From the NCBI GenBank assembly GCA_016708435.1, contig JADJFV010000001.1, forward strand, positions 434,001 to 498,000: 64,000 bases of DNA, written 5' to 3'. Source of the stretch: Leptospiraceae bacterium. Its GTDB lineage: Bacteria > Spirochaetota > Leptospiria > Leptospirales > Leptospiraceae. The notes beneath the pieces were generated by a model. It was given only the letters and a program-made list of their open reading frames with translations. It did not search any database and was not told the DNA's origin. This document shows positions 8,249 through 17,050 of the stretch, one piece after another. The translations under genes were made by a program, and so were the position numbers. The stretch's first letter is position 1. Each line of letters opens with the position of its first letter.

Positions 8249-9052
8249 TTGATCGAAGTGATAGATTATTCTTTAAAAGTATTTCTTTACCTGCTACTTA
8301 TTTCAATTGTATTTATTCCTTTAGAATTAAGTTTCAAACAAAAGGAAGTGAAATTCTTTAGAAAAGAATGGCTAATAGATATTTTCTTCTACTTCGGACA
8401 GGTATTGGTCTGGAATTTTGTAACAGTCTATGTATTGAATTTTCTCTTTAGTAAAATGGATTTTCTTTGGATAAAAAAATTTCATGCTATAGTGAAAGAA
8501 TTTCCTGCCTATATGCAGATAATATTCGTTATTCTCTTGAGTGATTTTCTCATTTATTGGGGGCATAGATTTCAACACCGGTTTGATTTTCTTTGGAACT
8601 TTCATAGAGTTCATCATACTGCTGAGACGGTTGATTTCATTGCCGCCTTTAGAGAGCATCCTCTAGATAATATTTATACCCGCGGAATAGAGACATTACC
8701 TGCTATCCTCTTGGGCTTTGATTTGAATTTAATTGCTGGCTTTTTGACTTTTCGCGGCTTATGGGCGTTATTCATTCATAGCAATGTAAATCTGAGATTG
8801 GGATTTCTTGAAATTCTTTTAGGTTCCCCCCATCTTCATCATTGGCATCATGAATTAGAGCACGAAGGCAAATGCAATTATGCAAACCTATCTCCCTTAA
8901 TGGATATTTTATTTGGAACTTATTACAGTCCTAAAGCAGCACCCATTTCCTTTGGAATTGTAGATGAAATGAGTCATTCTTACTTGAGTCAAATCATAGA
9001 GCCGATGATTCCAAAGGCAATAAGAAATAAAATGAAACGAGTTAAAGGTTAA
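8249..9052 (+). CDS. Sterol desaturase / fatty acid hydroxylase family membrane protein
   Basis: The protein has 267 residues with several membrane helices and the family's histidine clusters: HRFQHR, HRVHH and HLHHWHHE, which bind a di-iron centre for O2-dependent hydroxylation or desaturation of a lipid. The start is TTG at 8249-8251, chosen because AGAGGA lies ten bases upstream and the hydrophobic N-terminus begins at once. Substrate cannot be read from the sequence. Confidence 0.85.
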   Translation: MIEVIDYSLKVFLYLLLISIVFIPLELSFKQKEVKFFRKEWLIDIFFYFGQVLVWNFVTVYVLNFLFSKMDFLWIKKFHAIVKEFPAYMQIIFVILLSDFLIYWGHRFQHRFDFLWNFHRVHHTAETVDFIAAFREHPLDNIYTRGIETLPAILLGFDLNLIAGFLTFRGLWALFIHSNVNLRLGFLEILLGSPHLHHWHHELEHEGKCNYANLSPLMDILFGTYYSPKAAPISFGIVDEMSHSYLSQIIEPMIPKAIRNKMKRVKG

Positions 9053-9131
9053 TACTGTGTATGCCCCTGTAGATTCGTTGAACGCATGGACAAGCTCTCC
9101 ATGACAATTTCGTTCTTTTCACAGTTCTCGT

Positions 9132-10418
9132 TTATTTCTTTGCTGGAGATTTCGTTGGCTTTACAGTCTCAGTAAGTGTTTTTTCCAAAATCCCTTTTGA
9201 ATATTTGTAAATGATTTTTTCTTTTTCTTTTTGAACTTGAATACTTCCATCAGGAAGAATTTGAACAGTATCACAATATAAATAGTTCGGAAATAGCTGC
9301 TCAAACATTCCTTTTTGGTAAGCGTAGATATGGCATAATGGTGGTTCGCCGCGCGTATTAAACTGAGCAAAGATTTCAGGAATTCCGTCGTAATCAATAT
9401 CTTGGATTTTCAAATTCTTCTTGTCGCCGGCTAGCAGAAAATGAGCATTATCCTCTTCATTCCAAAAGAGATAATAAGTAACAGAAAAATTCCCGAACCC
9501 TTTTTTAGTTTTAGTCCCTGTCGGATAACCAATGATATACGCTTTTTTCTTTTTTGTTCCATCTTTAAATGGAATAGGCTCAATTTCTACTTTTCCATAA
9601 TTGATAGCCTGCTTTTCGTCAGGTTGCAATTTTTGAATTTCATCTACCATTTCTTTATCAGATGGTTTTAATTTTTTCTTTCTATTCTTTAAAGTGTATG
9701 CAGAAAAAGCTTCCGGTGAAATAAAGCTTCCACTCTTTGCGCCAATCCAGCTAACAATCACATCTTCTGAATTGGGCTTCAATGATTTCATTTCGAAATA
9801 ATAATATTCATTCTCGTAGTAAATCTTTTTGCGATATACAGGAACTACTTCCCCTTTATCCGGATAATCAGGCATTACCCCTAAGATTTCTCTGCCGGGT
9901 TTTCGATAAAAAATTGGCTCAGATGATTTAATGATAAAATAACCAATCAGAGTAAGCGGAAGAAAATCCTCCTTATCCTCTTTTACAATTGTAAAACCAG
10001 AAAATATCCAACCGGTCTTTCCGTTGTATTCAACCTTCAACCAATTTCCAATACGAGTCTCGATTGCTTCTCGCTCTTTGGTTTCTTCTAAGACTTCTCC
10101 TATGACTTCTTCTGGAATATTGATTAGCTTTTTACCGGCTAATTTAGGTTTGTCTCTAAGCGGAGTTCCGCCTTTTGCTACAACTTTAAAGTAAGGCTTT
10201 TCCTTTATTGCATTTTGTGTAGAGTCTGGATTGTCGTCATCATCCGCATCTTTGGTATCGTCTGCCTTTTTTGTGGACTTAGCATCCTTTGCAGTTTCCG
10301 TTACTTTTTTTTCTTTCTCTACTGGCGGTTTCTTTTTGTTAGCCTGTGCGGTCAGTTCCATGAAACCAAACCCTGTAATTAAAAATGTGATTAGAATGAG
10401 TATAATATTTTTATTCAT
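9132..10418 (-). CDS. Exported SH3-domain protein
   Basis: The protein has 428 residues. A signal peptide (MNKNIILILITFLITG, cleavage near LTAQA) is followed by a charged Lys/Asp-rich linker (30-75). A bacterial SH3-like domain (about 80-145; GTPLRDKPKLAGKKL ... NWLKVEYNGKTGWIFSGF) comes next, then a long C-terminal region with the FG-GAP-like segment DIDYDGIPEIFAQF. Such proteins are periplasmic or surface-associated and may bind cell wall. An AAGG site precedes the ATG. It is 25 bases downstream of mtnP on the same strand. Confidence 0.75.
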   Translation of the reverse strand: MNKNIILILITFLITGFGFMELTAQANKKKPPVEKEKKVTETAKDAKSTKKADDTKDADDDDNPDSTQNAIKEKPYFKVVAKGGTPLRDKPKLAGKKLINIPEEVIGEVLEETKEREAIETRIGNWLKVEYNGKTGWIFSGFTIVKEDKEDFLPLTLIGYFIIKSSEPIFYRKPGREILGVMPDYPDKGEVVPVYRKKIYYENEYYYFEMKSLKPNSEDVIVSWIGAKSGSFISPEAFSAYTLKNRKKKLKPSDKEMVDEIQKLQPDEKQAINYGKVEIEPIPFKDGTKKKKAYIIGYPTGTKTKKGFGNFSVTYYLFWNEEDNAHFLLAGDKKNLKIQDIDYDGIPEIFAQFNTRGEPPLCHIYAYQKGMFEQLFPNYLYCDTVQILPDGSIQVQKEKEKIIYKYSKGILEKTLTETVKPTKSPAKK

Positions 10419-10443
10419 AATGATTACCTTATAACAATTGTTG

Positions 10444-11307
10444 TCAAATCTCCGGAAAAAGTGTCCTGATTTTTTTCATTTGCTCTTCATTGCGTTTGGT
10501 AGGATTTGTGAAGATGGAAAATTTAGAAGTGCCAAGTAAAGAAAGATCATCTCCATTTCCAAGAAGAGGAATTAGATCAACGATTAACTTCTTAGCAGTA
10601 TCGTTATTATGCGTTAGGTTGCCAATGATCATTTCAACAGTGACAGCCTCTTCATGCTCTTTCCATGAATCATAATCAGTTGACATGCAAACCATTTGGT
10701 AAGCAATCTCTGCTTCGCGCGCGAGCTTTGCTTCGGGAAGCACCGACATATTGATAATATCCCCACCGACCATGCGATACATTTTAGATTCAGCGCGAGT
10801 AGAAAAAAGCGGACCTTCCATGCAGATTAAAGTTTTTCCAGTGTGCATTTTGATTCCAAGCTTTGTAGCTAAAGAATTAATTCGATCAGAAAGACTTTTA
10901 GAAAATGGATCGCCGAAGCTTGCATGGGCTACTACACCTTTGCCGAAGAAAGTAGATTCACGAATTCCTTTTGTGCGATCAATGATTTGATCCGGCAAAA
11001 CGAAATCACGCGGAGCGATTTCTTCGCGTAAGCTACCAACGGAACTAAAAGCAACAATTTCTTCAACGCCAATCATTTTTAATGCGGCGATGTTTGCGAG
11101 ATTTGGAATTTCGGAAGGACTGATAAAATGCCCTCTACCGTGTCGGGGTAAAAATGCGATGAGCTTATCTTTGTAACGTCCGATTGTGATTGTGTCGGAA
11201 GGCTTACCCCAAGCTGTATCAGGAAAATATTCTTCGATTACTTGCATTCCTTCCAATTCATAAAGTCCAGTTCCGCCAATAATTGCCGCTTTTACTTTTT
11301 CGTTCAA
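10444..11307 (-). CDS. mtnP: S-methyl-5'-thioadenosine phosphorylase
   Basis: The protein has 287 residues, normal family length. It cleaves methylthioadenosine with phosphate in methionine salvage. Visible motifs are AIIGGTGLYEL, FLPRHGRGHFISPSEI (phosphate and substrate site), CMEGPLFSTRAES and INMSVLPEAKLAREAEI. The start is TTG at 11305-11307, supported by a GGAG site seven bases upstream. The related purine nucleoside phosphorylase is an alternative, but NMSVLPEAKLARE favours MTAP. Confidence 0.9.
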   Translation of the reverse strand: MNEKVKAAIIGGTGLYELEGMQVIEEYFPDTAWGKPSDTITIGRYKDKLIAFLPRHGRGHFISPSEIPNLANIAALKMIGVEEIVAFSSVGSLREEIAPRDFVLPDQIIDRTKGIRESTFFGKGVVAHASFGDPFSKSLSDRINSLATKLGIKMHTGKTLICMEGPLFSTRAESKMYRMVGGDIINMSVLPEAKLAREAEIAYQMVCMSTDYDSWKEHEEAVTVEMIIGNLTHNNDTAKKLIVDLIPLLGNGDDLSLLGTSKFSIFTNPTKRNEEQMKKIRTLFPEI

Positions 11308-11397
11308 TCTACTACTCCAAATCGTTCTATTTTTTATGTATTTATCTAATGCGAGTATAGTCTAGTCATTTTTTGATTTGAGTTTGGGTGTTGTGAT

Positions 11398-11441
11398 GCC
11401 ATCGTGTAGGTAACGCATATATGCGTTACCTACACGATGGC
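11398..11441. repeat. Perfect 44-base palindrome
   Basis: Bases 11398-11441 equal their own reverse complement, from GCCATCGTGTAGG to CCTACACGATGGC with centre CATATATG. It lies between the divergent genes mtnP and the SGNH hydrolase, so it is unlikely to be a terminator for either. Confidence 0.9.
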
Positions 11442-11459
11442 GTATTTTCCGAGGGTTCT

Positions 11460-11515
11460 GTCAGAGACATATTGTAAGGACTTGATTAATCAAGTCCTTA
11501 CAATATGTCTCTGAC
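11460..11515. repeat. Perfect 56-base palindrome
   Basis: Bases 11460-11515 equal their own reverse complement, from GTCAGAGACATATTG to CAATATGTCTCTGAC with centre TTAATCAA. It is 18 bases from the 44-base palindrome but unrelated in sequence. Both are long enough to extrude cruciforms or form stable RNA hairpins. Confidence 0.9.
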
Positions 11516-11583
11516 CTTCGACAACGCTCAGTGCAAGCACTGGATTAAGATTGACTCTTATCATTAACTCTTAAAATTAAACT

Positions 11584-12309
11584 ATGAAATTCATTTTATT
11601 TATTTTACTACTGGCTAATTCTATTTATCCACAAGAGAGAAGGTTTTTATTCAGAGACCCGGTTATTCAATCCTCTGACGCATTTACCATGTTAGGCGAT
11701 AGTCGAACGCAATATGTATTTCAGTTTGGAGTAGAAGTAGATTGGGAAAATCAGGATTTTCTTGGGAAATATAAGACATCTTGTAGTGAAGGCAAAATAG
11801 GAATTCAAAATGCAGGAGTTGCGGGATCAACGACAGAGCATTGGTTGGAATTTCTAAAGAGTGAATATTATAGACCAGAAGATTATCATGAGAAGATTGT
11901 TCTTATGATTGGTGGCAACGACATACAGCGTTATGCCTACAAATGGAAAGGATTTAGAATCAATAGAGCTGAATCACTCAATGAAGCGATAGACGAAATA
12001 CACGCGCGAGTTGTAGAGATTGTAAATATACTAAAACAATCCAATAAAAAAATCATTCTACAAACTCATTTTCGAGTCAATCCAGATATGAAAGACACAC
12101 ACAGCAAAGCTTTAAATGAAGGCTTGGACGCTTTAAATCTACGTCTGCTTAGCTCCTATGGTAGCGACAACTCGGATGTTAGCCTCGCCTACTTAACTCC
12201 CGATTTTCCTGCCCCGCTCTTTCTTGACTTAGTTCATCTAAATCCTTTCGGTTATCAACTTCATTCTTATTTTCTTTCGAGAGAATTACAGAGGAGATGT
12301 TGGTGGTAG
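11584..12309 (+). CDS. SGNH/GDSL-family hydrolase, exported
   Basis: The protein has 241 residues. The N-terminus is a signal peptide (MKFILFILLLANSIYPQ). All four SGNH blocks can be placed: MLGDSRTQ (the Ser nucleophile), the Gly of IGIQNAGVAGS, GGNDIQRY (Asn) and VHLNPFGY (His). Such enzymes hydrolyse esters of lipids or carbohydrates. The 3' end overlaps the convergent LVIVD lipoprotein gene by 24 bases. Substrate is unknown. Confidence 0.8.
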   Translation: MKFILFILLLANSIYPQERRFLFRDPVIQSSDAFTMLGDSRTQYVFQFGVEVDWENQDFLGKYKTSCSEGKIGIQNAGVAGSTTEHWLEFLKSEYYRPEDYHEKIVLMIGGNDIQRYAYKWKGFRINRAESLNEAIDEIHARVVEIVNILKQSNKKIILQTHFRVNPDMKDTHSKALNEGLDALNLRLLSSYGSDNSDVSLAYLTPDFPAPLFLDLVHLNPFGYQLHSYFLSRELQRRCWW

Positions 12310-13626
12310 TGTTTTGGGTATTTTGGAGATGAGGGTAATATTGCTTATACTCGTATAGTTATATTGATAGACTCCTCCGCTGCCTGTTAGAGTAGCCTTT
12401 GGATTAGTTAAGATAATATCGTAAGGTGTAGTATCTTGAATACGATTTAGAAGAGAAATATTGGAAGGATTTTGAACATCGTAAATCATTAAACCATCTT
12501 GCAAATCACAGATGAATAGATATTGATTGTCTATACCTAACCCAAAAGGATTCTTCATTGGATAACTCTTAACAAGTCTCGGATTTTTGATGTCACTTAT
12601 ATCGAGAATATCTAACTGGTTAACAGCATTAGTCCCACAACCCGCACGCAGTGTAACATAAGCATAATTACCCTGTGCGACTACTGGATCACAACTTCTT
12701 GCATGAGTGAATTTTGATACATAAGTTGGATTTTCGGGAGTGGTTAAGTCGTAGATAAACATTCCCGTCGTAGATCCTAACATAAGATAGGTTTTAAAAA
12801 GAAAAGCTGTTTCCATAACCGCTTCTAGATTAGAAACTTTTACAAAGCTTGGTTTTTCTGGATTGGAAATCTTAACAGTAAAAAGTTGTGAGTAAGAAAG
12901 AACATACAGATAATCCCCGTTAATCGCAAATCTTGCAAGAGAACCCCCTGTTCCAGAAGAAGCAGTTGCTGTCCCAGTTGCGGTAGCCGTGCTAGTCACG
13001 GTAGGCGAGCCAGATGCTTGTGAGAGAGAAAATAAGGGGATAAAGTCAAACATTTTATTTGGACAATTCTTATATTGACGGATTAGAAAATAGTTTTCAG
13101 GTGAACTAGGATTTACACTTCCCATACTCACAACTCCCATGTTTGTAAATCCGTAACCAGCAAAAACATCTTTTAATTTAGTTTTTACCTCCGGCTCACC
13201 TTGGTCGTTGAGTTTAATTGCGAGTAACCCATCATAGCTATCTGCAAAAATAATTCCGTCCTTCACTGCAATATCATAGTTTCCTGAAATTTGGATGGAT
13301 GTAAATTTTACTGGGTTTGTCGGATTGGAATTATCGTAGATATGAATTCCCCAACCTTTGTCGTTTATATATAAATACTTATCGTATAAATAAATTTTAC
13401 CCGGTGAGAGTAAGGATCGCGTTAAGTCTTTTTTAATTTCGGAAGTATAGTAAGGAAGAGAGGTTGAAGCAGAAGCAGAAGCAGAAGCAGTTGTAGCTGT
13501 AGTTGTAGTTGCTGGTCTAGAAGAAAAAGAGCTAACTCCTACTCCCGCAATTTTACATTCGGATGTATTTCTATCATTGCAATTATAGATACTAAAAAGA
13601 ATACATAAGATCAGAAAAGGTTTCAT
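12286..13626 (-). CDS. LVIVD-repeat beta-propeller lipoprotein
   Basis: The protein has 446 residues from the ATG at 13624-13626. A longer GTG frame from 13665 would bury the signal peptide MKPFLILCILFSIYNC, whose Cys is the likely lipid anchor. The body has repeated units such as LYDKYLYINDKGWGIHIYDNSNPTNP and YLFICDLQDGLMIYDVQNPSN, the LVIVD type of secreted beta-propeller. Ser/Ala/Thr-rich tracts follow the anchor (ATTASASASASTS) and occur mid-protein. Probably surface exposed; ligand unknown. Confidence 0.8.
   Translation of the reverse strand: MKPFLILCILFSIYNCNDRNTSECKIAGVGVSSFSSRPATTTTATTASASASASTSLPYYTSEIKKDLTRSLLSPGKIYLYDKYLYINDKGWGIHIYDNSNPTNPVKFTSIQISGNYDIAVKDGIIFADSYDGLLAIKLNDQGEPEVKTKLKDVFAGYGFTNMGVVSMGSVNPSSPENYFLIRQYKNCPNKMFDFIPLFSLSQASGSPTVTSTATATGTATASSGTGGSLARFAINGDYLYVLSYSQLFTVKISNPEKPSFVKVSNLEAVMETAFLFKTYLMLGSTTGMFIYDLTTPENPTYVSKFTHARSCDPVVAQGNYAYVTLRAGCGTNAVNQLDILDISDIKNPRLVKSYPMKNPFGLGIDNQYLFICDLQDGLMIYDVQNPSNISLLNRIQDTTPYDIILTNPKATLTGSGGVYQYNYTSISNITLISKIPKTLPPTSPL
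13466..13489. repeat. Hexanucleotide tandem repeat in the LVIVD lipoprotein gene
   Basis: Four perfect copies of GAAGCA (plus strand) encode the Ser-Ala repeat near the lipid anchor. Copy changes keep frame, so this is a length-variable linker rather than an on/off switch. Confidence 0.85.
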
Positions 13627-13690
13627 ATAGTTAGGCGATGAATCTAAATTACAAAACCTATTCACGCTTTACAAGTAGAAATTTTCGGCT

Positions 13691-13969
13691 TTATATTATT
13701 ATCTGCCTCATGGACATGCTCAGCAACGGCATCGATAAAAGATAAACACCACGGATTCGACCAACTGGCACAAGTCGTTTGTATTTCGCAAAATCATCAT
13801 GGAAGGAAATGAGCAAATCATTGATTATCCGCTGACATTTGGAATAGTCAGAGAATTCTTGGAACGATAGTGGATACATATACATAGACCTTATTCGACC
13901 TACACCAAAGGAAGGTATTTCGGCTATAAAAACCAATACGGAAATAGGATGAAAATTACCGTTTTCCAA
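13691..13969 (-). pseudogene. Relic of an AAA ATPase gene (DUF4143/AAA_14 type)
   Basis: The open stretch encodes GRIRSMYMYPLSFQEFSDY followed at once by KCQRIINDLLISFHDDFAKYKRLVPVGRIR. In the ATPase family with a DUF4143 domain these two segments exist but are well apart, and the Walker A region should precede them. Here no Walker A, no start signal and no proper C-terminus are seen, so this is an internally deleted fragment. It lies in an otherwise empty 440-base gap next to a dispersed repeat, which suggests past rearrangement. Confidence 0.55.
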
Positions 13970-13999
13970 GTCAATAGTTAAATAACTTCACCTTATATT

Positions 14000-14060
14000 G
14001 GGACTGTGTAAAAACAAAAAAATGTGTCACACTATGTTACTTCCGAGTTGGCGCAACATA
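14000..14060. repeat. TGTGTAAAA dispersed repeat, degenerate copy
   Basis: GGGACTGTGTAAAAACAAAA is followed by TGTGTCACACTATGTTACTTC and GCGCAACATAA. It shares the terminal GGACTGTGTAAAA and the internal ACATTATGTTGCTTC-like block with the copies at 48057 and 61259. The right terminus is missing. Confidence 0.65.
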
Positions 14061-14107
14061 AGGCGAGCTATTGATTTAATTGGGGCGAATAAGAGCTTTC
14101 CGAAATC

Positions 14108-14912
14108 TTAAAATTGCAAAGAATAACCAAGCCTGATATTACTTAGATTGGTTTGGATTGTTTCTTGATAATCGAAATTTATAAATGGCTGAATTAGAAT
14201 TCCCTCGGTAGTATAATTATTATTTAAGATTAAAAAATTATGTTTATAGGCATAGCGAGTATTTAGACTAAGATGCTCTATTCCAATAAAAAATCCTTTT
14301 TGAAATACCCATTGAAATCCAAGTCCATAAAATTTATAATTAGCGAGAGGAGAATTTACTTCTCGAATCACAGGAATATTTACAGAAGTCCCGTCTTCAT
14401 ATCTTTTAGCATATTGGTATTCTACACTCTTGTAGTGGCTAACATAGTCACGCCCCATTCCGCCCGTAATATACAAAGGAAATTTTTCAAAGAAATAGTA
14501 TCTAAAGTTGAGAAGACCAACTTCTAATGAATTTGTTTTTTCTAGTATACTCAAATTGAGAAATGGATTCAGATAAGGTGATGTAGAGAATCTTTGTTTA
14601 TGTAAATGAGAATAACCAACAGAGAAACGAGAAGTCAGATTGTATTCTAAGTTTAGATTTAGAAATCCGGGTGTTTCCGAAAATTTATCATTACCCTCTC
14701 CATATCCAATTCCGATTTCTAATTTTCTCTTTTTTCGAATTTCTGCTTGGGTTAAATTGGTATTATCCTTTGGTTCAGTGTTTGGTTGGGAAGATTCTTT
14801 CTCTGGTTCAGTTGTCTTTGTTGGGTTATCTTTTTTCTTTAGCGAATTCCGTTTCTTCGTAAGTTTCAGCAAATATAGGAAAGGTAAGAATTAAAAATAA
14901 AATGTATTTCAT
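14108..14912 (-). CDS. Outer membrane beta-barrel-like protein, frameshifted
   Basis: The ATG at 14910-14912 has an AAGGA site and starts the signal peptide MKYILFLILTFPIFA, followed by ETYEETEFAKEK, but this frame stops within a few codons. The main body (KLEIGIGYGEGNDKFSETPG to LSNIRLGYSLQF) is in another frame. Removing one base from the six-base run at 14831-14836 joins them into 267 residues. The body has alternating aromatic strands and ends in F, typical of outer membrane barrels. It follows the Kelch lipoprotein gene by 11 bases and is probably co-transcribed. Function unknown. Confidence 0.7.
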
Positions 14913-14923
14913 TGAGGTGTTCC

Positions 14924-16087
14924 TTAAGGAGTGTAGATTTCGGAGATTTTAGAATCATTTGTTGAGTATCTGCCATTTATCAATACCCGTCCATCCTGTA
15001 AAGTAGTGGCTAATGGAAAATCTTTTGCCACTCGCATATTTCCTAAGAAATTAAGAGTATTAGTATTTGGATCATAAACATTAAGCTCTTTGATACTATC
15101 TAGATTGGCAACACCGCCCACTAATAAAACACGTCCATCTTTTAAAGAAGTGACTGCGAAACTACTAATACCGCGTAGTGATATTTGCAAAATAGAACAA
15201 ATATTTGTAGATGTATTAAAAATCTGTAATATCTTCGGACTACCATTATCAGCAATAAAAACATTTTTATTGGAAAGTAGGACAGCAGTATTTCGATTCG
15301 TATTTTGACAGGCAGAATTAGGTAAAGTAGTAAATAATCCAGTGGATGGATTGTAAACTTCTGCGATAGTTATTCTATTTCCCAAACTATCGAATCCGCC
15401 TGTAATCAAAACAGTTCCATCAGCCAGCAAGGTCGCATTATGTGTTCTTCTCGCATAATTCATATTACCCGTGCTTGTAAAAACTCCTGTAGTTGGGTCG
15501 TATAGTTCTGCACTAAGCAAAGGGGAAGAGGAACTTGTTTGGTAACCACCGGTAACTAATACTTTGCCGTTCGTTAATAAAGTTGCAGCGTGAGTATTCC
15601 GAATAGCCTGAATCATACTTCCCGTATTTGAAAATATTGATGTAGCTAAATCAAAAACTTCTACCGTAGAAAGATTTCCTCCTAAAATTAAAATTTTACC
15701 ATCCTGTAATTTAGTTACAGTATGTGATGTGCGAATCACTGTTCTATTGGGAATAACAGAATAATTTAAGGCATTTGGATCAAATATCTCAGCACCATTT
15801 CCAACAACTAGCACTTTACCATTATCCAATAAAATCGCTCTTGGATTTGTATGAGTTAAATACATACTACCCGCTTGCGTTGTAACGATATTTAGATTTG
15901 GAGGAAGGTTTGCAAAATAAGTAAACACAGAAAAGTTTCTTTTGTTGTTTTTGGATTGTGGATTTTCTACATTACAGAAGCAAAGAGAGATTAGAAAGAC
16001 TGCAAAGAGGATATTTACACTTAGCCGCTTGGCTGTTAAATTACAATACTCACCGAATTGATACAAAGAACTTTTTTTCCGATTCAT
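14924..16087 (-). CDS. Kelch-repeat lipoprotein
   Basis: The protein has 387 residues. After a longish N-terminus, a hydrophobic segment (VNILFAVFLISLCFC) ends in a likely lipobox Cys. At least five Kelch-like units follow, each with the pattern HTATLLxDGKVLITGG...AELYDPxTGxFxxTGxM, predicting a beta-propeller. Probably surface or periplasmic. An AAAGGAG site lies about 14 bases before the ATG, slightly far. It precedes the outer membrane protein gene in the same operon. Confidence 0.8.
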   Translation of the reverse strand: MNRKKSSLYQFGEYCNLTAKRLSVNILFAVFLISLCFCNVENPQSKNNKRNFSVFTYFANLPPNLNIVTTQAGSMYLTHTNPRAILLDNGKVLVVGNGAEIFDPNALNYSVIPNRTVIRTSHTVTKLQDGKILILGGNLSTVEVFDLATSIFSNTGSMIQAIRNTHAATLLTNGKVLVTGGYQTSSSSPLLSAELYDPTTGVFTSTGNMNYARRTHNATLLADGTVLITGGFDSLGNRITIAEVYNPSTGLFTTLPNSACQNTNRNTAVLLSNKNVFIADNGSPKILQIFNTSTNICSILQISLRGISSFAVTSLKDGRVLLVGGVANLDSIKELNVYDPNTNTLNFLGNMRVAKDFPLATTLQDGRVLINGRYSTNDSKISEIYTP

Positions 16088-16187
16088 GATTTTAGCTTAT
16101 TCTCCTTTCTCTAGGAAAATAAAACTTGTAGTTCCTGTCTATGATTATTAATGAATACTGTTTTTTTTTACAATAGACTTGAGTGGG

Positions 16188-16496
16188 TTATTGATTTTTA
16201 TCCACTCTTTCCTTAAAAGATTCGGGGTTTCTACTCTTATGCCAGATTGCGACAATAGAGACAAAAGTATTTTCATTGGTGTAGAAAATATAAAATGGAA
16301 ATTTCTTAATCGATGCTTTTCTATAATTATTATGAAATTTTGGATTTGAATCTGGTCGTTCTGAAATTTGTTCTATCTTTTCAAAAACATTCTGAAAGAA
16401 TCTTTCACCAACTCCTTCTTGTTGTTTTTCATACCATAGAACTGATTCTTTTAAATCCTGCTTAGCCTCTGGCTCTAATCTGTATTTTCCTGCCAA
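16188..16496 (-). CDS. ParE/RelE-family toxin
   Basis: The protein has 102 residues from a TTG at 16494-16496, preferred because GGAGG lies six bases upstream; a longer frame begins at 16523. The core YRLEPEAKQDLKESVLWYEKQQ ... FPFYIFYTNENTFVSIVAIWHKSRNP matches ParE/RelE toxins, which poison gyrase or cleave mRNA at the ribosome. The gene overlaps the 3' end of its antitoxin by 35 bases, the usual coupled order. Whether it acts like ParE or RelE cannot be decided from the sequence. Confidence 0.85.
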   Translation of the reverse strand: MAGKYRLEPEAKQDLKESVLWYEKQQEGVGERFFQNVFEKIEQISERPDSNPKFHNNYRKASIKKFPFYIFYTNENTFVSIVAIWHKSRNPESFKERVDKNQ

Positions 16497-16752
16497 GCTC
16501 AACCTCCAATTCATTTGCAACATCTTCCATACTAAAGCCTGGATGAGGATTATTCTTTATGCGTGCAGCTCGAATGTCTAATTCTTCTTTAAATGCTTTT
16601 TCTAATTCAGGGCTAATTTTTTGCTCTTCGTCTTCTTCTTGAATGATTAGAATAATTTTTTGAATCCCCGGCAAGAAGGTTACATTCTTTGGAAGCTTTA
16701 AATATACTTGCCCATCATTCTGAATCTCTGCAATCGTTTCGATACTCTTCAT
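16462..16752 (-). CDS. Antitoxin of the ParE/RelE module
   Basis: The protein has 96 residues. The N-terminal part (ETIAEIQNDGQVYLKLPKNV) looks like a short AbrB-like DNA-binding strand region. The Glu-rich middle and the FSMEDVANELEVEL segment would wrap the toxin. It is first in the two-gene operon, and the toxin's ribosome site lies inside its 3' end. Confidence 0.75.
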   Translation of the reverse strand: MKSIETIAEIQNDGQVYLKLPKNVTFLPGIQKIILIIQEEDEEQKISPELEKAFKEELDIRAARIKNNPHPGFSMEDVANELEVELGRKIQIRARG

Positions 16753-17050
16753 AGTTCATATCCTAAATACGAAATCTCTTTACGCAAGACTTTTTTATTG
16801 AACACGCCTAGGTTGACATTTACATATAACCAATCTAAGAGCGACATAGAAGCCAAATTCGGCTTCTATGTGGCTTCTATGTCAGTTCAAGGTCAGTCCT
16901 AGGTAAAAAGAAACTAAAACCACTTTCTAACCAATCTGTCCGCTGTGTATCAACTAGATTTGTCAATCTTCGCCCTCAAAGTATTTCTGAATCTCAGCGG
17001 GTAATGGTAAAAACCTTATCTCCTTCTCTGTGCCTCGGTGGCAAATCTTC
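16753..17050. other. Intergenic region with a hairpin repeat
   Basis: No gene is seen in these 298 bases. GACATAGAAGCC at 16843-16854 pairs with GGCTTCTATGT at 16861-16871 or with the direct copy GGCTTCTATGTC at 16872-16883. Bases 17020-17045 (CTCTGTGCCTCGGTGGC) resemble widespread intergenic repeat sequence. Confidence 0.6.

Noticed and set aside
11398..11515. Palindromes as transcription terminators
   Set aside because: Both flanking genes are transcribed away from the region, and neither palindrome is followed by a T run suited to either gene.
13691..13969. Intact small gene of 92 codons
   Set aside because: Its two recognisable ATPase segments are joined without the sequence that normally separates them, and there is no ribosome site; a relic is more likely.
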